A stretch of DNA of 64,000 nucleotides from Paenibacillus psychroresistens. GTDB lineage: Bacteria > Bacillota > Bacilli > Paenibacillales > NBRC-103111. Where the stretch lies: NCBI RefSeq assembly GCF_009728935.1, contig NZ_CP034235.1, forward strand, positions 5,593,501 to 5,657,500. The letters run 5' to 3'. Each line of letters begins with the position of its first letter. Positions within the stretch are counted from its first letter, which is position 1. The notes beneath the pieces are model-generated. The model saw nothing but the letters and a program-made list of their open reading frames with translations, was not told where the DNA came from and searched no databases. A program made the translations under genes and the position numbers. Shown piece after piece: positions 15,487 through 24,109 of the stretch.

Positions 15487-16263
15487 TCAGATAGTAAAAG
15501 AATAATCTTTTTTCTTATTTGCTGCTTCCGACTCAGTTGGAATTTCCAAAACCCGATCAAGAATCAGCTTCTCGAAGTGAGCAAATCCAGCATCTCGTTC
15601 TCTTGGTCTTGACAAGGTTATTCGCACATCCAAAGCAATTACACCTTCTTCAATAAGTACAACGCGATCTGCCAAAGCAACGGCTTCACTTACATCATGC
15701 GTGACCAATAATACGGTAAAGCCTTGCTCCAGCCACAGTCTCTCAATCAGCTGTTGCATTTCTATCCGCGTTAAAGCATCTAATGCACCTAATGGTTCGT
15801 CCAACAAAAGCAGGCGCGGCTCTCCAGCTAATGCTCTTGCCAAGGCAACTCGTTGACGTTGTCCACCTGATAATACAGAGGGCCATTCATCTGCACGATT
15901 CAATAAACCGACCTGATCCAGTGCTTGCTCTGCTTGAGCTTTATCACCTGACTTCACACCAATTTGCACATTAGCAATCGCCTTTTTCCAAGGAAGCAGC
16001 CTTGCATCCTGGAATAATACTCTTGTATCTTCGTGTATACCATGGATTGTGCCGTTATCTACATAGATTTGTCCATCAGTCGACTTTTCCAATCCAGCTA
16101 CCAATCGCAGTAAAGTACTTTTTCCGCAGCCACTTCTACCAACAATAGCAACGAATTCACCCGGAAGGATATCGAGATTTACTCCATTCAATACTACGGT
16201 GCTTCCAAAGCTTTTATTAACTTCTTTTACGATTAAATGTGACCCGCCTTGGTGTTTCGTCAT
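15487..16263 (-). CDS. ssuB: Aliphatic sulfonate ABC transporter, ATP-binding protein
   Basis: This 258-residue ATPase drives sulfonate import with SsuA and SsuC. Walker A is GRSGCGKSTL, the Q-loop lies in VLFQDARLLPWK, the signature is LSGGQRQRVALARAL and Walker B is LLLLDEPLGALD. The ATG at 16263 has GGAGCTGG 8 bases upstream; a reading from 16278 overlaps the ssuC stop (TAATG) and is the alternative. It lies between ssuC and cysK. Confidence 0.95.
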   Translation of the reverse strand: MTKHQGGSHLIVKEVNKSFGSTVVLNGVNLDILPGEFVAIVGRSGCGKSTLLRLVAGLEKSTDGQIYVDNGTIHGIHEDTRVLFQDARLLPWKKAIANVQIGVKSGDKAQAEQALDQVGLLNRADEWPSVLSGGQRQRVALARALAGEPRLLLLDEPLGALDALTRIEMQQLIERLWLEQGFTVLLVTHDVSEAVALADRVVLIEEGVIALDVRITLSRPRERDAGFAHFEKLILDRVLEIPTESEAANKKKDYSFTI

Positions 16264-16277
16264 CGTTACCAGCTCCA

Positions 16278-17057
16278 TTACTTTTTAAAATTCGGGTGCC
16301 ATTGCAGCCATCTTCGTTCCATCCACTTTGCCATTTCATCAGAAAGCTTACCAAGCAGTGAGTAAATAACAATTCCCAGCACCATAACATCCATTTGAAA
16401 GAACTCTCGTGCATTCATCGACATATAGCCAATTCCTGCATCAGATGAGATTGTTTCAGCTACAATTAACGAAAGCCACATTATGCCAAGGGCAAAACGA
16501 ATCCCTACAAGAATAGAAGGCAACGCCCCTGGAATGATAATCTGCCAGAATAAACTGGGTCCCTTTAAGCCATATACACGTCCCATTTCGATCAATCCCG
16601 GATCAATTGAACGAATCCCGTGAAAGGTATTTAAATAAATCGGGAACATTACTCCCAGTGCAACCAGAAACAATTTACCCTCCTCACCAACACCAAACCA
16701 TGCTATGACTAAAGGTATTAAAGAAAGATGCGGAATAGTCCGCAGCATCTGTACGGAGGTATCCGTAAGCTTCTCAGCAGAGCGAAATACGCCATTCATC
16801 AAGCCAAAAATAAATCCAATACTGCCACCAATCAGGAAACCTTGTAAAGCACGCCATGTGCTAACTCCAATATATTGCAGCAGCAAACCTTTTTTAGTTA
16901 ATAGAATAGCCGCTTCCACCACTGCCAAAGGTGTAGGCAAAATACGTTTAGATATGAGGCCAAAATCACCAAGCAATTGCCAAACAACTACCACTAAAAA
17001 AGGAAGCAACCAAGGGATCAAAGGATCCCAACGTGATTTACTTGTTCTGATGTGCAA
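16278..17057 (-). CDS. ssuC: Aliphatic sulfonate ABC transporter, permease
   Basis: This 259-residue integral membrane protein has about six helices and a BPD_transp_1 domain. The EAA-like loop is seen in MGRVYGLKGPSLFWQIIIPG, which contacts SsuB. A TTG start at 17057 is used, with AAGGAAG upstream inside the end of ssuD, so the two genes overlap by 20 bp. The ssuB ATG is immediately coupled to its stop. Confidence 0.93.
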   Translation of the reverse strand: MHIRTSKSRWDPLIPWLLPFLVVVVWQLLGDFGLISKRILPTPLAVVEAAILLTKKGLLLQYIGVSTWRALQGFLIGGSIGFIFGLMNGVFRSAEKLTDTSVQMLRTIPHLSLIPLVIAWFGVGEEGKLFLVALGVMFPIYLNTFHGIRSIDPGLIEMGRVYGLKGPSLFWQIIIPGALPSILVGIRFALGIMWLSLIVAETISSDAGIGYMSMNAREFFQMDVMVLGIVIYSLLGKLSDEMAKWMERRWLQWHPNFKK

Positions 17058-18219
17058 GGTGACTCACTTCCTTTTGTTTCTTAGGCGGCACTTGTTCATT
17101 ACCTACCATTTCGCCAAAAGGACTTAGAAAGGAAGTTTTTGAGGGCTCCGAGGGATCCTCTGCCGGCTTAGTTAAAGGCAATAGCGGGAATAATAGCTCC
17201 GCTACTCGATAAGCTTCTTCTAAATGTGGGTAGCCCGAGAAAATAAAGGTTTCAATCCCAATATCCGTGTACTCTTTCATTCTAGCAGCGACCGTTTCAG
17301 GATCCCCTACAAGTGCAGTGCCTGCACCTCCGCGAACCAATCCAACGCCTGCCCATAAATTAGGGCTAATCTCTAAGTTTGAACGATCTCCGCCATGCAG
17401 CTGCGACATCCGTTTTTGCCCTTCTGAATCCATACGTGCAAAGACTTTCTGGGCACCAGCAATCGTTTCATCATCGACATATTGAATCAATTGCTCTGCT
17501 GCCGCCCAAGCTTCTTCATTCGTCTCACGTACAATCACGTGCAATCGGATACCAAAACGTACGGTTCTGCCTTTTGCAGCAGCGAGCTTGCGGACAATAT
17601 CAATTTTCTCTGCTACCTGAGCCGGAGGTTCTCCCCAAGTCAAGTAAACATCTACATGATCTACAGCAATTTCTTGTGCTTTCGGTGAAGATCCGCCAAA
17701 GTATAAAGGTGGATAAGGAGCTTGCACAGGTGGATAGAAGATTTTCGCACCTTTGACCTGCAAGTAATCCCCTTCATAATCCACTTCTTCTCCCTGCAAA
17801 GCTTGGCGCCAAATAGTTAGAAACTCATCCGTCAGTTCATAGCGCTCGTCGTGATCTAGAAACAAACCATCTCCAGCTTGTTCAACAGGATCACCACCTG
17901 TGACAACATTAACTAATAATCTGCCATTGGATAAACGATCGAAGGTTGCTGCCATTCTCGCTGCAACGGTCGGAGACATTAAACCGGGTCTAACTGCAAC
18001 AAGAAATTTCAATTTTTTAGTTGCTGGAATCAATGTAGATGCTGTGACCCAAGCATCCTCGCATGATCTGCCGGTTGGAAGAAGCACCCCGCTGAAGCCT
18101 AATTCATCTGCTGCTTGGGCAATTTGTTTGACATAAGAATAAGTGACTGCTCGCGCCCCATAACTGGTTCCCAGATAACGGCCATCTCCATGTGTAGGAA
18201 TAAACCAAAAGACTTCCAT
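17038..18219 (-). CDS. ssuD: FMNH2-dependent alkanesulfonate monooxygenase
   Basis: This 393-residue TIM-barrel enzyme of the bacterial luciferase class cleaves alkanesulfonates to aldehyde and sulfite using FMNH2 from SsuE. The N-terminal WFIPTHGDGRYLGTSYGAR and GVLLPTGRSCEDAW (with the conserved Cys54) match SsuD closely, as do VVTGGDPVEQAGDG and GGSSPKAQEIA. It carries a short extra C-terminal tail of about 25 residues ending in a Lys/Gln-rich stretch beyond the usual end. AAAGGAG precedes the ATG. Confidence 0.96.
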   Translation of the reverse strand: MEVFWFIPTHGDGRYLGTSYGARAVTYSYVKQIAQAADELGFSGVLLPTGRSCEDAWVTASTLIPATKKLKFLVAVRPGLMSPTVAARMAATFDRLSNGRLLVNVVTGGDPVEQAGDGLFLDHDERYELTDEFLTIWRQALQGEEVDYEGDYLQVKGAKIFYPPVQAPYPPLYFGGSSPKAQEIAVDHVDVYLTWGEPPAQVAEKIDIVRKLAAAKGRTVRFGIRLHVIVRETNEEAWAAAEQLIQYVDDETIAGAQKVFARMDSEGQKRMSQLHGGDRSNLEISPNLWAGVGLVRGGAGTALVGDPETVAARMKEYTDIGIETFIFSGYPHLEEAYRVAELLFPLLPLTKPAEDPSEPSKTSFLSPFGEMVGNEQVPPKKQKEVSHLAHQNK

Positions 18220-18261
18220 ATTTGCATTCTCCTTTTGTACGAATCAATTCTCATTGTTGAG

Positions 18262-19305
18262 TTATTGAGATTTCGGTAAAACGGCATCCTTAACTACAAT
18301 TGCTTTAGGGATTAATTCAACAGCCAGAAAAGCATCAGCTATTTTTTGTTGTTGGGCTATGATTTCATCATCAATAGGTAATACACCATAATTGCGTCTT
18401 TTTGAAGCCAGCTCAAGTGATGGGATATCAATTCCTAATAGTGGAGCTAATTGCTTAGCAAGCTCACCCTGGTTATCTTTGGCCCATGCATCTACAGCTG
18501 TTAATTCATCTAAAACAACCTTAATCGTGTTCGGGTTATTCTGAGCATAATTGCGGGTTGCCAAGTAAAATTCAGTGTTAGAAACAGAATCCTTGCCATC
18601 TGCTAAAATTTTGGCACCTGTTGCCGTTTGTGCTGCTGCAAAGAACGGATCCCAGATAACCCATGCATCTGCTTTGCCTTGTTCAAAAGCAATTCTCGCA
18701 TCACCAGGCTTTAAGAAAATGGTTTCAACATCGGTATACTTCAATCCAGCAGCCTCAAGTTGTTTAACTAATAAATAATGCACGTTTGAGCCTTTATTCA
18801 AAACAACCTTTTTACCTTTTAAATCAGCAACTGTTTTAATTGGAGAGTCTTTAGGAATGATAATAGCTTCACTTTCTGGACTAGCTGGTTCGTGTGCAAG
18901 ATAAACTAAAGGCGCACCAGCTGCTTGTGCAAATATGGGTGGCGCTTCGCCTGTGTGTCCAAAATCAATACTGCCTACATTCAACGCTTCTAACAATTGA
19001 GGACCACCTGGAAACTCTATCCACTCCACCTTAACTCCTTTATCTGCTAAAGTTTTATCCAATTTCCCTTGTGCTTTTAGAAAATTAACTGTACCGTATT
19101 TCTGATAACCAATCCGTAAAACCTTATCTTTATCTTCAGTTGGCGCTGCTGTTGGTGCTGCTATTGCGGCAGCTGTGCCAGCTGGTGCTACGCTTGCTGG
19201 TACTGCTGACGCTGCAGTTTCTTCCTTTTTCCCACAGCCCGTTAAGGCAATTGTTAAACTTAATGCCAACACTGTTAATACTGTAAATTTCTTATTTCTT
19301 TTCAT
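18262..19305 (-). CDS. ssuA: Aliphatic sulfonate-binding lipoprotein
   Basis: This 347-residue solute-binding lipoprotein feeds the SsuBC transporter. The signal peptide ends in a lipobox (LTGCGKKEE, Cys about 24), followed by an Ala/Pro-rich linker (about 30-58). The SsuA/NMT1-type domain then begins at LRIGYQKYGTVNFLKAQGKL. It lies 42 bp before ssuD and 5 bp after ssuE. Confidence 0.94.
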   Translation of the reverse strand: MKRNKKFTVLTVLALSLTIALTGCGKKEETAASAVPASVAPAGTAAAIAAPTAAPTEDKDKVLRIGYQKYGTVNFLKAQGKLDKTLADKGVKVEWIEFPGGPQLLEALNVGSIDFGHTGEAPPIFAQAAGAPLVYLAHEPASPESEAIIIPKDSPIKTVADLKGKKVVLNKGSNVHYLLVKQLEAAGLKYTDVETIFLKPGDARIAFEQGKADAWVIWDPFFAAAQTATGAKILADGKDSVSNTEFYLATRNYAQNNPNTIKVVLDELTAVDAWAKDNQGELAKQLAPLLGIDIPSLELASKRRNYGVLPIDDEIIAQQQKIADAFLAVELIPKAIVVKDAVLPKSQ

Positions 19306-19310
19306 GATTA

Positions 19311-19874
19311 CTAGACCCCTTTTGAAATTAATTTATTTTGTTCTTGCCAAATGGCCTCTTCTGAAAATTCTTGAATAGCAGCATCTAAGCGAGATGTGAT
19401 TTCTTCTGATAACAACGCACTGCCGCTTTCTGTCCAGGTAACCTGGGTATCCAGCACGTAAACTCCACCTAAAATGTCCCTTGCACCCAGTACGGAAAGC
19501 AGTGGTTTAATGGCATAATCAATAGCTAATAAATGTGAGATTGTACCTCCGATAGCTATCGGAAGAATTGTTTTGCGTTGCAGCCCTTTTTGTGGCAGCA
19601 AATCAAGAAATGCTTTTAAAATCCCAGTATAAGAGGCTTTATAAATTGGAGTTGCTATGAGTATGGCATCCGCTTGTTCTACAAGCCTTTGCGCTTCAAT
19701 AATGGATGGACTGTCAAACCGAGCATGGAGTAAATCCTCTGCTGGCAAATCACGCACATAGATAAGATCCAATTGATGTCCATGGATTTTTAAAGCTTCA
19801 TACGCGTAATCCAAAACACCATTTAATCTCGATTTAGCTGAAGGACTTCCTGATATAATCACTAGCTTAGCCAT
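19311..19874 (-). CDS. ssuE: NAD(P)H-dependent FMN reductase
   Basis: This 187-residue flavodoxin-fold reductase supplies FMNH2 to SsuD. The phosphate-binding loop is ISGSPSAKSRLNG, and ILIATPIYKASYTGILKAFL with LPIAIGGTISHLLAIDYAIK match SsuE. GAGGAG precedes the ATG. It is the first gene of the ssuEADCB-cysK run; only 47 bp separate it from an upstream terminator-like hairpin. Confidence 0.95.
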   Translation of the reverse strand: MAKLVIISGSPSAKSRLNGVLDYAYEALKIHGHQLDLIYVRDLPAEDLLHARFDSPSIIEAQRLVEQADAILIATPIYKASYTGILKAFLDLLPQKGLQRKTILPIAIGGTISHLLAIDYAIKPLLSVLGARDILGGVYVLDTQVTWTESGSALLSEEITSRLDAAIQEFSEEAIWQEQNKLISKGV

Positions 19875-19910
19875 ATTAACACTCCTCTGAATAAACGTAT
19901 TTTATTTTCT

Positions 19911-19965
19911 GGAAAAAGAAAGAGACTTCAGAACACCGCCTTAATAGCGTTGTACGGAAGTCTCC
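19911..19965 (-). terminator. Terminator-like hairpin between yezD and ssuE
   Basis: On the minus strand GAGACTTC (19964-19957) pairs with GAAGTCTC (19929-19922), with CCG/CGG pairing inside the loop, and is followed by TTTCTTTTTCC. It ends about 40 bp before ssuE, leaving little room for a promoter. Either ssu transcription starts within it or the hairpin is a partial terminator or attenuator in a longer operon. Confidence 0.7.
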
Positions 19966-20010
19966 AGTTGACCGGTAGACTTATATGCCTTTGTTGAAAA
20001 GGAGTCAGGA

Positions 20011-20229
20011 CTAGGGATATCTTTTTCCTGTTGCTTTTACTGGTTTGGTTTGTGTTGCTTCCTGTTGTTGAACACGTGCTTCCTGATCAAACCGACTGCG
20101 TTCCGTGCGTTCAATTTGCACTATTCGACCATCATGTACAATGATTTGCACGGCGCCATACTCTAACCCATTCAAGCTTTGGCTAATCCGCTTAGACCAT
20201 AGCTCATCAATTTCTAACGATTTCCCCAT
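20011..20229 (-). CDS. yezD: DUF2292 (YezD-like) small protein
   Basis: This 72-residue soluble protein has the DUF2292 core GLEYGAVQIIVHDGRIVQIE (residues about 22-41) followed by a Gln/Lys-rich tail. The family commonly sits in sulfur-assimilation operons of Firmicutes. Its biochemical role is unknown; its size and YGxVxIxVHDGxIxQIE pattern suggest a small beta fold. AGGGGG precedes the ATG. It is 12 bp after the alpha/beta hydrolase gene and followed by a hairpin. Confidence 0.85.
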   Translation of the reverse strand: MGKSLEIDELWSKRISQSLNGLEYGAVQIIVHDGRIVQIERTERSRFDQEARVQQQEATQTKPVKATGKRYP

Positions 20230-20241
20230 GTGACATCCCCC

Positions 20242-21072
20242 TTAAATCGTCCAATCATTCCATTCTTTTTTGCGCTTTTCAGTGGTTAATAGCCACTCAT
20301 TAGTTTTATTCAATAGCTGATCCGTACTCTCCGTTGTAGAATAAGTATGATCTGCTTGTAAAATCACTTCTTTATCACATTGGCCAGTTGACCGCAGCCA
20401 GAACATCCTCTGATATTGAAAACAATAATCAACAGGTATCACATCATCTGATGTTCCATGAACTAGGAAGACATCACCGGTAAATTTGCTTGTATGCTGA
20501 AATGGATGCTGCTTCGATAAAGATTCAAAAAACTTTCTGGTTAGCGAATAGCCTAGATAATCAACACTTCCATTACGAATGGCTGCCTCATACTTACTCT
20601 CGCCAACAATGTGTACAATATCATTTAACGGCTGAGCTACCGATGACCATAGAACAAGCGTCTTAACTCGACTGTCTCTAGCTGATGCCAAGATGGCTGC
20701 TGCACCACCAAGACTGTGACCCAACAAGATAATCCGACTGGGATCTACACAATCCATATCGAATACATAATCAATCACTCTGCGTGTTTGCTCGACTAAA
20801 GCCTCTAAACCGCCAGCACCGTAGTCTCCTGTACTCTCGCCACATCCAGCATAATCAAAACGGAGCACCATAAAACCATTAGCATTAAACTTACGTGCAG
20901 CTTTGACGAACAAACGATCCGTGCCAATTTTATTACCGATAAATCCATGACATATAATAATTAAAGGCCAACGACTTTGTTGCTTGCTTTCCTCATGGTG
21001 GTTGCCTGTAGGATAGTGAATAACAGTAGACAGCTCCCCATGTTCCGTTGGAATATGAATATAATGTTCCAT
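20242..21072 (-). CDS. Alpha/beta-hydrolase (serine esterase-like)
   Basis: This 276-residue cytoplasmic hydrolase has the nucleophile elbow GHSLGGAAA (Ser about 127), an oxyanion-type ICHGFIGNKIG region and FDYAGCGEST, plus the late Asp (VHGTSDDVIP) and His (LQADHTYST) of the triad. It resembles the dienelactone-hydrolase/YitV group. In this context it may release sulfur from a thioester or sulfonate ester, but that is inference from position between cysA and yezD. GAGGAGG precedes the ATG, and it has its own promoter at 21141-21169. Confidence 0.85.
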   Translation of the reverse strand: MEHYIHIPTEHGELSTVIHYPTGNHHEESKQQSRWPLIIICHGFIGNKIGTDRLFVKAARKFNANGFMVLRFDYAGCGESTGDYGAGGLEALVEQTRRVIDYVFDMDCVDPSRIILLGHSLGGAAAILASARDSRVKTLVLWSSVAQPLNDIVHIVGESKYEAAIRNGSVDYLGYSLTRKFFESLSKQHPFQHTSKFTGDVFLVHGTSDDVIPVDYCFQYQRMFWLRSTGQCDKEVILQADHTYSTTESTDQLLNKTNEWLLTTEKRKKEWNDWTI

Positions 21073-21140
21073 GGAAGCTCCTCCTCAAAATTTTAATATT
21101 ACTTTTAATTCATATAGGTTTACTTGGTTTAATATTCAAT

Positions 21141-21197
21141 AATATACCACCCCCTGAAATTGCCGTCAACTTATTTTTTATGCCCATTAAAGTTGAC
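21141..21197 (-). promoter_or_regulatory. Promoter of the hydrolase-yezD unit with an inverted repeat
   Basis: On the minus strand TTGACG (21169-21164), a 17-bp spacer and TATATT (21146-21141) form a good promoter. The -35 overlaps one arm of a perfect 8-bp repeat, GTCAACTT (21165-21172) and AAGTTGAC (21190-21197), which could be an operator. No terminator is visible after cysA, so read-through is also likely. Confidence 0.6.
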
Positions 21198-21232
21198 AAC
21201 AATACCAATGAGATGGTACGAATAACATTTTT

Positions 21233-22291
21233 TTAAATATGCACAGGCATTGGATCCGTTTTTAGTGAGTTTTCAACGGTAAGGGTTTGCTCATTATTGA
21301 ATAGATAAATCCGGTGAATCAATACGTATACCACATCACCTGGATGAAGGATCGCCTGTTCCATGGAACGATAAGCGAATAAGCGGTGGCCTTTGACTTC
21401 AACATCAACCTGCCAATTCGTCCCGCGGAAAAAGACGTTACGTACCGTGCCTTTTTCTGCTGCAGAAAGGAACGAGATCTCACTTTCACTGCCAACTTCG
21501 ACAAATTCCGGGCGAACAATGGCTTTAGCGTCAGCAAAGCTAGCTCCAAAGCCTTTAAGCTCATTAATGTGGTCCAAATGCGTCGACTCCCCAACAAAAC
21601 CTGCTACAAACGGAGTTTGTGGATTTTTATAGATTTCGATGGGTGTACCCTTTTGCTCTAAAGCCCCTTGATTAATAATCATGATCTCATCGGCTACCTC
21701 AACGGCTTCCTCTTGATCATGGGTAACGAATATGGTTGTAATCCCTACGCGATCAATCATTTCCTTCAGCCAGGTTCTAAGTTCCTTACGTACCTTAGCA
21801 TCAATCGCAGCAAAAGGCTCATCTAGGAGCAACAGTTGAGGTTCAGGAGCCAGTGCGCGAGCGAAAGCCACACGCTGCCGTTGACCACCTGATAGCTGAT
21901 GAGGCAATCTAGACTCTAAGCTCTTCAGGCCTGTTAGCTCAATAAGCTCCGTTACACGAGTTTTAATTTCCTGCTTTGTTTTCTTCTTCACCGTTAATCC
22001 AAAAGCAATATTATCGAATACAGACATATGCTTGAATAAAGCGTAGTTCTGAAAAACAAAGCCAATCCCACGCTCCTGAGGAGGTAAATGATTAACCTTA
22101 GCTCCGTGAAAAATAATATCTCCTGTATCCGGTTCTTCAAGTCCAGCCAACATGCGCAGAATTGTTGTTTTACCGCCGCCGCTTGGCCCTAATAATCCAA
22201 TTAATTTACCTTTTTCAATCTCAAAACTTATATTCTTAGAAGCTTGAAAGCTGCCGAAGGATTTATTCAAGTTATTCACAGTAATATGCAT
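21233..22291 (-). CDS. cysA: Sulfate/thiosulfate ABC transporter, ATP-binding protein
   Basis: This 352-residue ATPase has Walker A GPSGGGKTT, Q-loop FVFQNYALF, signature LSGGQRQRVAFARAL and Walker B LLLLDEPFAAID. The C-terminal part (about 235-352) is a TOBE-type regulatory domain, as in CysA. It is 1 bp after cysW. The first residues (MHITVNNLNKSFGSF) match CysA. It energises the CysTW permease that takes up sulfate through the binding protein at 24110. Confidence 0.94.
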   Translation of the reverse strand: MHITVNNLNKSFGSFQASKNISFEIEKGKLIGLLGPSGGGKTTILRMLAGLEEPDTGDIIFHGAKVNHLPPQERGIGFVFQNYALFKHMSVFDNIAFGLTVKKKTKQEIKTRVTELIELTGLKSLESRLPHQLSGGQRQRVAFARALAPEPQLLLLDEPFAAIDAKVRKELRTWLKEMIDRVGITTIFVTHDQEEAVEVADEIMIINQGALEQKGTPIEIYKNPQTPFVAGFVGESTHLDHINELKGFGASFADAKAIVRPEFVEVGSESEISFLSAAEKGTVRNVFFRGTNWQVDVEVKGHRLFAYRSMEQAILHPGDVVYVLIHRIYLFNNEQTLTVENSLKTDPMPVHI

Positions 22292-22292
22292 C

Positions 22293-23132
22293 TTAGTTTA
22301 CCTCGCTCACTTTTTGGTCTTGTTCGTATTTCCACTCAATAAAGCTTTTCACAATGATCGTCACAACGGCTAGTAAAACCAAAAGTGAAGCAACGGCAAA
22401 TGATGCCGCAAACTGGTATTCATTGAATAATATTTGCACATGCAAGGGAATTGTATTGGTTTCACCACGAATATGTCCAGATACAACAGATACGGCTCCA
22501 AACTCACCCATCGCTCTCGCATTACAGAGAATCACTCCATATAGCAGTCCCCACTTGATATTCGGCAAAGTTACTTTCCAGAAAATTCTCCAGCCTTTAG
22601 CTCCCAGGGTAGCAGCGGCTTCTTCTTCCAAAGTCCCTTGTGATTGCATCAATGGGATTAACTCCCTAGCTACAAACGGGAAGGTTATAAAAACGGTTGC
22701 AATAACAATACCCGGTGTTGCGAACAATATTTTGATATCATGATCGAATAAATAAGGACCAAACCAGCCTCTAGCACCAAAAATCAGTACGAAAATCAAT
22801 CCCGCAATAACCGGAGATACCGCGAATGGAAGATCAATCAAGGTTAGCAAAAAATTTCTGCCTTTAAATTTAAACTTCGTAATTGCCCAACCTGCTGCAA
22901 GGCCAAAAATCAAATTTAACGGTACAGCAAAAGCCGCAGTCGTTAAGGTTAGCTTAATGGCTGATAAGGCATCCGGCTCTTTAATCGCAGCAATGTAAAC
23001 AGAAAACCCTTTACTGAAAGCTTGAACAAACACCGTTATTAGTGGCAGCACCAGCAGAAATCCAAGAAATAATAAGGCAATACTAATTAAAATCCACTTA
23101 ACTAGCGGTGTTTCAGTAACATGGCTTTTCAC
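22293..23132 (-). CDS. cysW: Sulfate/thiosulfate ABC transporter, permease CysW
   Basis: This 279-residue membrane protein has six predicted helices. The EAA loop reads EEEAAATLGAKGWRIFWKVT, and GEFGAVSVVSGHIRGETNT is characteristic of CysW. A GTG start is used with GAAAGG upstream. It lies 17 bp after cysT and touches cysA. Confidence 0.94.
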   Translation of the reverse strand: MKSHVTETPLVKWILISIALLFLGFLLVLPLITVFVQAFSKGFSVYIAAIKEPDALSAIKLTLTTAAFAVPLNLIFGLAAGWAITKFKFKGRNFLLTLIDLPFAVSPVIAGLIFVLIFGARGWFGPYLFDHDIKILFATPGIVIATVFITFPFVARELIPLMQSQGTLEEEAAATLGAKGWRIFWKVTLPNIKWGLLYGVILCNARAMGEFGAVSVVSGHIRGETNTIPLHVQILFNEYQFAASFAVASLLVLLAVVTIIVKSFIEWKYEQDQKVSEVN

Positions 23133-23149
23133 TTATTATCATCCTTTCA

Positions 23150-23980
23150 TTAGACGGAAGAGATCCGTTTACTGGTCCGCCATTGGAGGAAATTGACTAT
23201 GAATAACATCGTAAAAGAGAAAATTAACATCATTAAAGCAATTGCAGTAGCTCCAGCGTAATCATATTGCTCCAATTTGGTCATAATAAGCAAAGGTGTA
23301 ATTTCCGTTTTGTAAGGCATATTGCCGGCAATGAAAACAACAGACCCATATTCGCCTAGTCCACGGGCAAATGCAATAGCAGTTCCTGTTATTAAAGCTG
23401 GAAGCACTTCTGGGAAGATCACGCGGATAAACGTTTTCCAACGACGGGCTCCTAAGCTCACAGCTGCTTCTTCAACTTCTTTATCTAATTCCTGTAAGAT
23501 TGGCTGAATAGTACGTACTACAAAAGGTAGTCCAATAAAGGTTAGCGCAATAGTGATCCCTAATGGGGTATACGCTATCTTAAATGGTGCTACAAGGCTT
23601 CCAATCCAGCCATGTTCCGAATAGATTTGAGTCAGTGCAATCCCTGCAACTGCTGTTGGCAAGGCAAAAGGCAAATCTACCAATGCATCGATGATTCGCT
23701 TACCTGGGAATGTATAACGAACTAAAACCCAAGCAACAATGAAGCCAAAAACCGCATTAATTAATGCACCAGCCAATGAGGTTCCAAAACTTAGCTTATA
23801 CGATGCTACTACACGATCGTCTGTTACTGTTGCCCAGAAATCACCCCAGGTCATACCCATTGTTTTAAACAAAACGGCTGATAGGGGGATCAATACAATT
23901 AAACTTAAGTATGTAATTGCGAAACCCATGGATAATCCAAAACCTGGTAGAATGCTGCGTTGTTTAAACCCTTTATGCAT
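23150..23980 (-). CDS. cysT: Sulfate/thiosulfate ABC transporter, permease CysT
   Basis: This 276-residue membrane protein has about six helices. The EAA loop EEAAVSLGARRWKTFIRVIF and the GEYGSVVFIAGNMPYKTEI segment identify CysT (CysU). The ATG at 23980 has CGGAGTG upstream; the reading to 23998 does not. It forms the sulfate channel with CysW and follows the binding protein with a strong hairpin in between. Confidence 0.94.
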   Translation of the reverse strand: MHKGFKQRSILPGFGLSMGFAITYLSLIVLIPLSAVLFKTMGMTWGDFWATVTDDRVVASYKLSFGTSLAGALINAVFGFIVAWVLVRYTFPGKRIIDALVDLPFALPTAVAGIALTQIYSEHGWIGSLVAPFKIAYTPLGITIALTFIGLPFVVRTIQPILQELDKEVEEAAVSLGARRWKTFIRVIFPEVLPALITGTAIAFARGLGEYGSVVFIAGNMPYKTEITPLLIMTKLEQYDYAGATAIALMMLIFSFTMLFIVNFLQWRTSKRISSV

Positions 23981-24062
23981 TAAATACACTCCGTTCATTA
24001 TTAAGCATTAAGATGAGTTTAATGGATAACCCTACCTTATAGCAAGGAATAAAATCAGCAGA

Positions 24063-24093
24063 GAGGTGATGTGCTGTAAATGCACATCACCTC
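24063..24093 (-). terminator. 12-bp perfect stem-loop between the sulfate-binding protein and cysT
   Basis: GAGGTGATGTGC and GCACATCACCTC pair perfectly around a 7-base loop. The downstream side lacks a clear T-run, so it probably acts as a partial terminator or mRNA 3'-end stabiliser. Either would give more binding protein than permease. Such hairpins are common after ABC binding-protein genes. Confidence 0.7.
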
Positions 24094-24109
24094 TTGCTTA
24101 AATGATTTT

